A stretch of 37,802 nt of DNA, from positions 1 to 37,802 of the forward strand of contig JANPHP010000064.1 in assembly GCA_031424495.1 (NCBI GenBank), given 5' to 3'. Below the pieces are notes generated by a model. That model searched no databases. It was given only the letters and a program-made list of their open reading frames with translations, and was not told the origin of the DNA. A program made the translations under genes and the position numbers. Below are positions 7,234-15,123 of this stretch, piece after piece (the first letter of the stretch is position 1; each line of letters begins with the position of its first letter). Source of the DNA: JADKCL01 sp031424495. Its GTDB lineage: Bacteria > Bacteroidota > Bacteroidia > J057 > JADKCL01.

Positions 7234-7894
7234 GTGAATGATTTGCAGTTCCGGCATTCGCCTCCTACGATCTACAAATTGCGAAAACCCAATATCCTCA
7301 ACCCAGCGTTGAAGATTATTGCCTCGATTGCGCAGCATAAGGGATGCCGATGCATTGGGGAATTTGTTGCGTGGCAACCGTCATCTTCAAGAAATCTACC
7401 TCAGCGTCAATCGCTTGGGAGATACCAGCTTGTCGCGCATTGCGAGTGGGCTGCATGAAAACCGCAGCCTGAAAATCTTGGGTCTTGCGAGCAATGGCAT
7501 CGGACCTGTTGGTGCTGAAGCCCTTTGCAAAGTGCTTGAAAATCATTCCCGTCTGCATTCCCTCGATCTTGGCTTTTCCCGCTCTACCAAAGTCTTGGGA
7601 GCAGTCGCCAACCACATGGACGACGCGGGAGCCTTGCATATCGCCCAGCTCATCCGCAGCAATCAATCATTGCGCTACCTCGACATCCGCAAAAACGGCA
7701 TCGGTAGCCATGGTTTGAAATCGATCGCTGAAAGCCTCGCAACGAACGATTTCCTCCAAGAGCTGAGCCATGACAAGACCAGGGTGTCTTGGCTCAAAAT
7801 GGAAATCAACAAACATTTGCACCGCAACCGTGCCGGCAAACCGATGCCGCAGGCGTCAGCCGATGTGCAGGCGATCAAGAGCGTGTATCGTTGA
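7234..7894 (+). pseudogene. Leucine-rich-repeat protein (RNI-like), apparent frameshift near 7313-7330
   Basis: The frame 7319-7894 encodes 191 residues of ribonuclease-inhibitor-like leucine-rich repeats: NRHLQEIYLSVNRLGDTSLS, then SLKILGLASNGIGPVGAEAL, then RLHSLDLGF and SLRYLDIRKNGIGSHGLKSI. Its only start is a TTG with no ribosome site, and a stop lies just upstream. The preceding frame, from a GTG at 7234 with GGAG, encodes VNDLQFRHSPPTIYKLRKPN and would lead naturally into the repeats if one base were gained or lost at about 7313-7330. The likely original product is about 220 residues, a protein-interaction scaffold. It lies 12 bp after the hydrolase stop, so the two are probably co-transcribed. 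Alternatives are a sequencing error or a genuine shorter product starting at 7319. Confidence 0.6.
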
Positions 7895-8169
7895 GGGAGG
7901 AGATCAGCTGCAAAGCTTTCGGAATTCGTTTTGTTGCGAATTCAAAACATCAATGAGCCACCCAAACGGCATGTTCTCCATCCCCAAGTCTCATTGATCC
8001 CAGCACTTCTTCCAAGCCGATTTACCCAAAGATGTGCTACTTATTCAGTGTAGCCTGTAACAAACTTGAAGGATGGCACCCGCAAATTTGTAACGTCCAC
8101 TATGTGCAAACTTTCATGCACACAAGGGAACCTTGATTCCGTGTCGCGGAAATCTGAATTACGGCTATC

Positions 8170-9582
8170 ATGAAAAAAATACTCTTCATCATCCTGCTAT
8201 TTTCATTCTCTGTGGGTTTGGCTCAGCATGTTGCAATCAACACCACTGGCGCATCGCCCGACGCAAAGGCGATGCTTGACATCGCCTCGACGACGACGGG
8301 TTTGCTCATTCCGCGCATGACCACGGCGCAGCGCAACCTGATCGTGAGCCCTCCGAATGGGCTTCAAGTCTACAACACCACCAGCAACACACTCGATATT
8401 TACCGAGGAACACGGTGGGAATCAATGTCGAGCAATCCTGCATCCAATTTGGTTTATGTCTATTCCTTGGCCGATCTTCCTGCGCCATCGGGGACCACGA
8501 TCACCTTGGATGCCACCAAAATGTACATTTTTTCAGGGATCGTGAGTATCTCTCCCAATTACCTCAATCTAAACGGAGCTGGCTTGCGTGGTACCGATCC
8601 TGCCAAGGATGGGGTGCTTTCTACTGTGAGCGGCGCTGTGCTCAGAAGCACAGGGGTATCGGTTTTTATGGAAAATTTGACTGTGATCCCAGCAAGTGGG
8701 AGCACCAAGGGCTATGATTTTACAGACGCTACAGGCACCAATTTTTGCAATATTTTCTCGGGTTGCTCGGTTGTCGAAATTGGCATTCCTTCTTTGGGCG
8801 TGGGACAAGTGAGTGGATTCAAAGCGATCACCATCCTTCAAAATTTTTGGAACTGTGCAGATGGGATCAAAGTCACGGGAAATGTGGGGAAATTTTCCAG
8901 CTCCTTCAATTTTGTCACGAACATCACGACAGGAGCAGGGATTCAGTTTTTGGCTGGCCTTACGATCAACGATATCGATATTTCCAACAACTATTTTATC
9001 TATCCAGGCCAAGTAGGTATCAAGGTGGATGCAGGGGCTGTGATCGATCGTGGCAGGCTCACTACGAATATGTTTCGTGGTGTGGGTACCAATTTGGTCG
9101 GCATCGACTCCTATTCTTTTGGCTGGGAAATGGCGCAAAATACCGATATCCCCAATACAAGGGCGTTTTGCTTTGAATACATGACGAACAATCCAACGGT
9201 GACGGCGCTCACGACACAAGCAGTCTTTTACAAGATCGCCGGCACAACCACGATGGTCAAAGAGCAGCGATTTACAGCATTGAGCAACCGCATGACCTAT
9301 ACCGGAAAGGAACCAATCACAGCTCGGGTTTTGGCCGTCATGGGTGCCCGCGCCCCATCCAACAGCGCAGACTTTTCCATCGCGATTGCAAAAAATGGAA
9401 CGGTTATCGGTAACCCCTACGGGTCGATGGCATCTGCAAACAGCGGTACTAGTTTTCAGATTACCCTCGCCACAGAGGTCGATCTTGCGACCAATGACTA
9501 CATCGAGGTTTGGATACGGAAAAACAATACCAATACAAATTCCATTACCGTCGATGAGTTGCAGTTTCGTGTAACGGATTGA
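8170..9582 (+). CDS. Secreted protein with beta-helix-like region and jelly-roll-like C-terminus
   Basis: 470 residues with a signal peptide (MKKILFIILLFSFSVGLA, cut before QHVAI). Residues 20-85 carry a module common in large Bacteroidota surface proteins (VAINTTGASPDAKAMLDI ... TGLLIPRMTTAQR ... GLQVYNTTSNTLDIYRG). The middle (about 95-320) has Asn-rich and Gly-rich short strands, suggesting a parallel beta-helix or fibre shaft. The last 110 residues (ARVLAVMGARAPSNSADFSI ... DYIEVWIRKNN ... LQFRVTD) look like a C1q/TNF-like jelly roll. No T9SS sorting domain is present. A tail-fibre-like or adhesive role is inferred. The next gene follows after 41 bp on the same strand, so they probably form an operon. 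Confidence 0.75.
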   Translation: MKKILFIILLFSFSVGLAQHVAINTTGASPDAKAMLDIASTTTGLLIPRMTTAQRNLIVSPPNGLQVYNTTSNTLDIYRGTRWESMSSNPASNLVYVYSLADLPAPSGTTITLDATKMYIFSGIVSISPNYLNLNGAGLRGTDPAKDGVLSTVSGAVLRSTGVSVFMENLTVIPASGSTKGYDFTDATGTNFCNIFSGCSVVEIGIPSLGVGQVSGFKAITILQNFWNCADGIKVTGNVGKFSSSFNFVTNITTGAGIQFLAGLTINDIDISNNYFIYPGQVGIKVDAGAVIDRGRLTTNMFRGVGTNLVGIDSYSFGWEMAQNTDIPNTRAFCFEYMTNNPTVTALTTQAVFYKIAGTTTMVKEQRFTALSNRMTYTGKEPITARVLAVMGARAPSNSADFSIAIAKNGTVIGNPYGSMASANSGTSFQITLATEVDLATNDYIEVWIRKNNTNTNSITVDELQFRVTD

Positions 9583-9623
9583 AATCCATTTTCACAAATT
9601 CTTCAGGTCCATATTCAATCTGT

Positions 9624-11111
9624 ATGAAACACAATCTACTCAAAATCAAGCCCTATTTGACCTTGCTTTTCTTGCTAGCAGGGTGCATGTTTGGGGATCC
9701 TCTTGTCGGCTTTTCACAGGGTGGGCTCATGATTGAAAGTGGTGCCCAGGTGCGCGTCGCTGGCAATGCTAGCATCGTGATCGCCGATGGCAAGTGGCAA
9801 AACGATGGCGTTTACGCCGCTGGGACTGGATTGGTGCGCATCGAGGGCAATGGCAGTACCCTCAACGCGACGATCGGTGGCCTATCGACCAATGGCAGTT
9901 TTTACAACTTGACCTTGGACAAGGCTGCCAATGGTGCCAAGCTGACCAATGATATTGTGGTGAGTCATCAATTGTTGCTCACAAAAGCAGCTTTGGATTT
10001 GAATACGCACAGGCTTACTGTCAGCAGTAGCGACTCCGATGCGATTGCACGCACTGCAGGCTACTTGCTGAGCGAGCAGCCCAACAATTCCAGTATGGTC
10101 GCTTGGTATATTGGGACGGCTGTGGGGCTGCATACCATTCCGTTTGGCGCACTTTCGGGTACCTATATTCCTGTGCAATTGCGCGTCACCGCTGGCAATC
10201 TCGACACCGTCAAGGTCTCCACCTACCCAACCAACGCAGCCAACCAACCCTTGCCAACCACGCCTACATTGGTGACCAATGTGTTTGATTACCAAGGCTT
10301 AGACAATAGTGCGCGTACGGTGGATCGTTTTTGGGAAATCAATCCCACCGGTGGCACGGGCGTCATTACACTGACTTTGACGGCGCAAGCAAGCGAGGTC
10401 GGCTCGATTACCGACCTCAAGGCGCAGCGTTGGGACAGCCTCAGCCATACTTGGGATGCCCCGATTTTGGGACAAATAAGTTCGGCTACCGCCGTGCAGG
10501 TTTCCAATGTCTCCAAATACACAACATTTGCCGTGACCCAAGCCCTTGAGCCACTGACGGTGGAGTTTTTGAGCTTCGATGCTTTTGTGCGCGGCCCCAT
10601 CGTCGTGCTCAAATGGGTGACCGGCAACGAAACCAATAGCGACCATTTTAGCATGCAGCGTTCGGTAAACGGCTCTGAATTTACTGAAATCGGCACCGCG
10701 GCCGCTGCGGGCAATAGCCATGTCACCTTGCACTATGCGAGCGAAGATCAGCATCCGCTGCAAGGCATGTCATTTTACAGGATCGTTGAGTATGGGATTG
10801 ATGGGCGAATGGTGCCGACTGCGATTCGGGCGGTGCACTTTGATGGGCCCCAAAGCATGAGCTATGCGCTCTACCCCAACCCGACGACGCAAGGCATACT
10901 TGCATTGCGCATCGAGGGAGGCAAGGGTGAAAACGTGACCGTGCGATTGGCCGACATCTTTGGCAAGGTCCTGAGCAGCTCGGAGTTGCAGCTCGATCGT
11001 GATGCCTATGAGTATTCTTTTGAGATCATTCCCCAGCTTCCCAAAGGCAATTACATCGTCTGGATTGCAAGCCGGCAAGGCAATAAGAGCTTCAAAGTCT
11101 CAGTGCAATGA
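9624..11111 (+). CDS. T9SS type-A sorting domain-containing secreted protein
   Basis: 495 residues from the ATG at 9624; a TTG at 9579 is in frame but would place 15 polar residues before the signal peptide. The signal peptide runs through YLTLLFLLAGCMFGDPLVGFSQ. A short repetitive N-terminal region (GAQVRVAGNASIVIADG) is followed by a beta-rich domain, with WEINPTGGTGVITLTLT near the middle. An FLSFDAFVRGPIVVLKW segment (about 320-410) is typical of the Ig/Fn3-like domain preceding sorting domains. The last 80 residues are the type-A sorting domain: YALYPNPTTQGILAL ... VRLADIFGKVL ... LPKGNYIVWI ... KSFKVSVQ. Such proteins cross the outer membrane by the type IX system and are anchored or released. 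Specific function unknown. Confidence 0.85.
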   Translation: MKHNLLKIKPYLTLLFLLAGCMFGDPLVGFSQGGLMIESGAQVRVAGNASIVIADGKWQNDGVYAAGTGLVRIEGNGSTLNATIGGLSTNGSFYNLTLDKAANGAKLTNDIVVSHQLLLTKAALDLNTHRLTVSSSDSDAIARTAGYLLSEQPNNSSMVAWYIGTAVGLHTIPFGALSGTYIPVQLRVTAGNLDTVKVSTYPTNAANQPLPTTPTLVTNVFDYQGLDNSARTVDRFWEINPTGGTGVITLTLTAQASEVGSITDLKAQRWDSLSHTWDAPILGQISSATAVQVSNVSKYTTFAVTQALEPLTVEFLSFDAFVRGPIVVLKWVTGNETNSDHFSMQRSVNGSEFTEIGTAAAAGNSHVTLHYASEDQHPLQGMSFYRIVEYGIDGRMVPTAIRAVHFDGPQSMSYALYPNPTTQGILALRIEGGKGENVTVRLADIFGKVLSSSELQLDRDAYEYSFEIIPQLPKGNYIVWIASRQGNKSFKVSVQ

Positions 11112-11344
11112 GCGCGGCATTTCCTCCGGATCATTGATTGGCATTGGCATCGTGTAGCATGAAATAGGGTCAACCACTTTTTCTGCGGAGCGCACATCCA
11201 TCTGACATCCTATCATGTAGGAGTTCGGAATCCCCAGAAAAATGAAACAACCATTACAAAGAAAACCTGCCCCCCCGAAGATCGGAAACCTTGTCTAGTC
11301 CGGAAGTGAACACATGCACGATCCTATTCACTGCTCCCCATTTT
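11112..11344. other. Intergenic stretch, no gene seen
   Basis: Part of the 643-bp gap between the T9SS protein and rapA. Apart from the small lipoprotein frame at 11345-11464 and the rapA promoter at about 11612-11642, no coding or structured element was recognised. Confidence 0.4.
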
Positions 11345-11464
11345 TTAGTTGACCTTTTCCTTGACAGTGCCAATAGCGGCAGTCTCGACTTCGCAGCCTG
11401 AAAGCCACAGCGTTAAGAACAAAACCAAGATGGCAATTGGGTGGTGGTGGATGTTGCGATGCAT
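11345..11464 (-). CDS. Possible 39-residue small lipoprotein
   Basis: A minus-strand frame of 39 codons from an ATG at 11464 to TAA at 11347-11345. It reads MHRNIHHHPIAILVLFLTLW, then LSGC, then EVETAAIGTVKEKVN. This is a complete lipoprotein signal: positive or polar n-region, 11-residue hydrophobic core, lipobox LSGC, and a short soluble tail. Tiny lipoproteins of this build are common in Bacteroidota but usually missed by length filters. No ribosome site or clear promoter was found, and it is isolated between plus-strand genes. The histidine-rich start is unusual. Function unknown. Confidence 0.4.
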   Translation of the reverse strand: MHRNIHHHPIAILVLFLTLWLSGCEVETAAIGTVKEKVN

Positions 11465-11611
11465 TACCGAAGGTAGGTATCTTTTGGGAAAGCATGATCG
11501 CTTGAGAAGTTCATTTATTTCGTCTTGGATAGGTTTTACAAGCTGAAGGCATGCCGATCTTCAAAACCAATCCCAAGAAATCGACCTTTCCGCTTTCTCA
11601 AACTCCTTGCG

Positions 11612-11642
11612 CTTTTAGCCTATCAATTTTCGCATATCTTTG
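11612..11642 (+). promoter_or_regulatory. Probable promoter of rapA
   Basis: TATCTTTG at 11635-11642 is an exact TAnnTTTG -7 box followed by a C-rich stretch typical of start sites. The -33 position holds CTTT instead of TTTG. Transcription from about 11649 would give a leader of about 105 nt before the ATG at 11755. Confidence 0.45.
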
Positions 11643-11754
11643 CGCCCCCAAAAGCACCTTTTGCTTTTCATTGAAATTCGCACTGCCAGTTTGGGCTACC
11701 ATGTGACCCAAAACGTGAGTACCACCTGGCCAAGTCGTCCACAACGCTTCTCCT

Positions 11755-14580
11755 ATGGAACCTTTTTCGCTTCACCAAAGATACGCCAGCATCGCCGAGC
11801 CAGACCTCGGCATCGGCATCGTCACCGAGACAGCCAAGGGCCGTGTGAAGATTCACTTTCCTGCCTCGGGCGAATCGAGGCTCTATGCTGCGGACAATGC
11901 CCCTTTGCGGCGCGTGCGCTTCAAGCCGGGAGATACGATCGTCGACCGCGATGGGCGCTCGATGCTCATCGACCGCGTGCTGGAAGATGACGATCTGCTC
12001 CTTTACTTGGGCCAGGGGAGGTCGCTTTCTGAGGCCGATCTGGGGAATATCTCCGTGAAGCATGGCGCAGACGACCGTCTGCTCACAGGCGACGTGGATA
12101 CGCCCGCTTTGTTTGCCTTGCGCCGACGCACCCTCGACAACGAACATGCGCGACAAGTCTCCGCGATCAATGGATTTGCAGGCGGACGCATTGACCTCAT
12201 CCCACATCAACTTTATATTGCCCATGAGGTGAGCGCTCGCTATGCGCCCAGGGTCTTGTTGTCAGACGAGGTGGGTCTCGGCAAGACGATTGAGGCCTGC
12301 CTGATCGTACACCGCCTGCGCGCACTGGGTCGCATCTCGCGGGTGCTCATTTTGGTGCCCGATTCGCTCGTGCACCAGTGGTTTGTGGAGCTGCTCCGCC
12401 GATTCAACATGTGGTTTCACATCTTTGACGAGGCTAGATGTCGCTCTGCCGAGAAAGGTGCGCCAGACGGCAATCCATTTCTGGACGATCAGCTCATCCT
12501 CTGCAGCTCTTCCTTTTTGGCGGGTTCGCCGCTTCGCGCTCGGCAGGCCATCAATGCAAGCTGGGACATGCTCGTCGTGGACGAGGCGCATCACTTGGAG
12601 TGGTCAGTGGATCGCCCAAGCCTTGCCTATCTCGTCGTCGAGTCGCTGAGCAAAGTTGCCAAGGGGCTCTTGCTCCTCACAGCAACGCCCGAGCAATTGG
12701 GACTGGAAAGTCATTTTGCGCGCCTGCGGCTCCTTGATCCGGATCGGTATGCCGACTTTGAAGCCTTTAAAAAAGAGGCCATCCACCACCGAGAAACGGC
12801 CGATATCGTTGGCAAGTTGAGCCAAGGTGCGTCATTGGACTCCGCTGAGGCTAGTTTTCTTGCTTCGCTCGTGGGCGACGCCCGCGTGCAAGCATTGGGC
12901 AAGGGCGACGCCAGCGCCCGAGAACTGCTGATCCAAGATTTACTCGATCAGCATGGACCTGGGCGCGTGGTTTTTCGCAACCGCAGGGCATCGATGACCG
13001 GTTTCCCGCGCCGCATCGTGCACCTGCAGCCGATCTCAGCGGTTGTGGAGCAAGAAGAATTGCCCGCAACGCTTCCTGCTGAATCATCCACCGCCGTCGA
13101 GCAGCCTGCTGTAAAAGCCTCCGCCAACGAATTGAACTTTGAGGGCGATCCACGATTGGAATGGCTCGTCGCCCGCATGCAAAAGCTGCGCCCAGCAAAA
13201 GTGTTGCTGATCTGCAACCACAAGGACAAAGTGCTGGCCTTGGAGGAGGCGCTGCGCACACGTGTAAAGTTCAAGGTTGGTGTTTTTCACGAGGAGCTCA
13301 CACTTGTGCAGCGCGACCGCAACGCGGCTTGGTTCTCAGAGGCAGATGGTGCGCGGTTGTTGCTGTGCTCCGAAATCGGTAGTGAAGGCCGCAATTTTCA
13401 ATTCGCCCACCACCTCATCCTGTTTGACTTGCCGCGGCAGCCAGAGTTGCTGGAGCAGCGCATCGGTCGACTGGACCGCATCGGGCAGACTGAAGACATC
13501 CAGATCCATGTGCCTTATCTGTTGGGGAGTGCCGAGGAAGTGCTGGCGAACTGGTATCACGAGGGTTTGAACGCATTTGAGAGCAATCTTGAAGGCGGCA
13601 ATCAGATGGCGCAACTGTTTGGTGAGCGACTGCAGGCCGTGACTAGCGCGATTGGTTTGCCAGACGCGCAGCAGCAACTTCAGGATTTGATCGCCGAGAC
13701 GGCAGCCTTTCATGGCAAACTCAAGGCGACCTTGGCAGCGGGCCGCGACCGTCTCTTGGAAATGAATTCGTTTCGCCCGGCGATTGCAAATGAGCTCATT
13801 GATGAGATACGTGCGGCAGATCAGCGTCTGGATTTGGAGACTTATATGCTCGAGGTCTTTGAGCATTTTGGGATCGATGTGGAGGACCTGGCGCCGCGCA
13901 CCTATCTGTTGAATGCGCTACAAGGCAATGCGTCGGCTTTTCCAGCACTGCCCGATGAGGGCATGGGGGTGACATTTGAGCGCAAGCGAGCGCTGAGCCG
14001 TGAAGAGATTGGCTTTCTCAGTTGGGACCATCCCATGGTGACGGGTGCGATCGACTTGGTATTGGGATCGAATACCGGCAGTGCGAGTTTCGGCATTCTC
14101 AAAGCAGGTGGAGCGCCTGCAATGCTGCTAGAGGTCCTGTTTGTGCTAGAAACCTCCGGTGCGCGCGGTAGCGGCGTAGACCGCTTCCTGCCCAGCACGC
14201 CGCTGCGTGTGGTGATGGATCATCGGGGCGTCGACGTCACAGCACAGTATCCCGTGGAGGCGCTCGATCAGCTGCGACCCGGTTTCATGGACGACATGCT
14301 GGACAATGAGACCTTGATGGAAACGATTTTGCCCAGTATGCTCGATGCCGCCAATACCGTTGCGACTGCGCAGGCAGGAACGGCGATCGCACAAGGGCTG
14401 CGCAAAATGCAGACCACCATGGACCATGAGATTGCTCGCTTGCAGGCATTGCAGCTCAAAAACAACCACATTCGCCCAGCAGAAATCCAAATTGCAATCG
14501 CCGAACGTGCCCAACTCGCCACCCTCATTGCCGAGGCAAACATTCGCTTGGACGCTGTGCAGCTGATTCAGAAAGGGTAG
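11755..14580 (+). CDS. rapA: RNA polymerase-associated protein RapA (SNF2 family ATPase)
   Basis: 941 residues, against about 968 for the E. coli protein. The N-terminal Tudor-like region is present (DLGIGIVTETAKGRVKIHF ... RRVRFKPGD). SNF2/helicase motifs follow in order: motif I DEVGLGKT (Lys177), motif II DEAH (276-279), motif III LLLTATP (about 306), motif V SEIGSEGRNFQF, and motif VI RIGRLDRIGQT (from 569). The C-terminal region after about 600 keeps the RapA-like helical part. RapA binds core RNA polymerase and frees stalled or non-productive complexes by ATP-driven translocation; that function is established for gamma-proteobacteria and inferred here. It is monocistronic, with unrelated secreted-protein genes on both sides. 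An alternative is another SNF2 subfamily, but the Tudor-like start favours RapA. Confidence 0.85.
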   Translation: MEPFSLHQRYASIAEPDLGIGIVTETAKGRVKIHFPASGESRLYAADNAPLRRVRFKPGDTIVDRDGRSMLIDRVLEDDDLLLYLGQGRSLSEADLGNISVKHGADDRLLTGDVDTPALFALRRRTLDNEHARQVSAINGFAGGRIDLIPHQLYIAHEVSARYAPRVLLSDEVGLGKTIEACLIVHRLRALGRISRVLILVPDSLVHQWFVELLRRFNMWFHIFDEARCRSAEKGAPDGNPFLDDQLILCSSSFLAGSPLRARQAINASWDMLVVDEAHHLEWSVDRPSLAYLVVESLSKVAKGLLLLTATPEQLGLESHFARLRLLDPDRYADFEAFKKEAIHHRETADIVGKLSQGASLDSAEASFLASLVGDARVQALGKGDASARELLIQDLLDQHGPGRVVFRNRRASMTGFPRRIVHLQPISAVVEQEELPATLPAESSTAVEQPAVKASANELNFEGDPRLEWLVARMQKLRPAKVLLICNHKDKVLALEEALRTRVKFKVGVFHEELTLVQRDRNAAWFSEADGARLLLCSEIGSEGRNFQFAHHLILFDLPRQPELLEQRIGRLDRIGQTEDIQIHVPYLLGSAEEVLANWYHEGLNAFESNLEGGNQMAQLFGERLQAVTSAIGLPDAQQQLQDLIAETAAFHGKLKATLAAGRDRLLEMNSFRPAIANELIDEIRAADQRLDLETYMLEVFEHFGIDVEDLAPRTYLLNALQGNASAFPALPDEGMGVTFERKRALSREEIGFLSWDHPMVTGAIDLVLGSNTGSASFGILKAGGAPAMLLEVLFVLETSGARGSGVDRFLPSTPLRVVMDHRGVDVTAQYPVEALDQLRPGFMDDMLDNETLMETILPSMLDAANTVATAQAGTAIAQGLRKMQTTMDHEIARLQALQLKNNHIRPAEIQIAIAERAQLATLIAEANIRLDAVQLIQKG

Positions 14581-15102
14581 GGACAATGGATTTGGATTGG
14601 ACAGCTAGCAATGATCATGTGAGCATTATCGGATCTCGCACAAAGAAACGTATGAAGGCTTCTCGTACCGCGAGCCTAAGCTAGTCCTATCAATTTAGTT
14701 GGGAACTGGTGAAGCATTCGCTTGCGTTGCGGGTATCACTCAATCTTGGTTTTCTAATGTAATTATAAAGTTAGGCTTTTTGGGGCCAACCAGTATCCAA
14801 TTGGCCACAATTGGCTGTCCATCTGGAGATTTGTCATTCATCTAAAATTTGAGTGATACCAATTAAAGATTACCTTAGTATTCAATATGTAACGCTCGCT
14901 GATGTGAAAGGATCGCTCACAGACGGTGTGCAACTTGTAAGACAGTAGGAAAATGATAGCGGTGGTTTTGTGAGGATTGCCTTAAGGTATAACCCGAGGG
15001 TGCCCACATCGCGTTTATTCAGGCCTTTTGCTGGCTTTTGATTCCTAGACCTACTGTTGCCATCTTGCTGCACCACGTTCCCGCCACTGGAGCAGCTGAT
15101 GA
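14581..15102. other. Intergenic stretch holding a MITE-like inverted repeat
   Basis: 522 bp between rapA and the giant T9SS protein. No convincing gene. It contains the 12-bp terminal inverted repeat pair described separately (14732-14860), and a CCAATTGGCC palindrome followed by a second CAATTGG inside it. No clear terminator for rapA was seen. Confidence 0.4.
14732..14860. repeat. 129-bp segment bounded by perfect 12-bp inverted repeats
   Basis: GGTATCACTCAA at 14732-14743 is the exact reverse complement of TTGAGTGATACC at 14849-14860. The 105 bp between are AT-rich and non-coding. This has the size and form of a small non-autonomous mobile element or the two ends of a decayed insertion sequence. 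No obvious target duplication flanks it. Confidence 0.4.
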
Positions 15103-15123
15103 ATGTCTCACTTAATGACCCTT

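Noticed and set aside
6772..7377. 201-codon minus-strand frame across the hydrolase and leucine-rich-repeat genes
   Set aside because: Crosses two real genes on the other strand and shows no domain.
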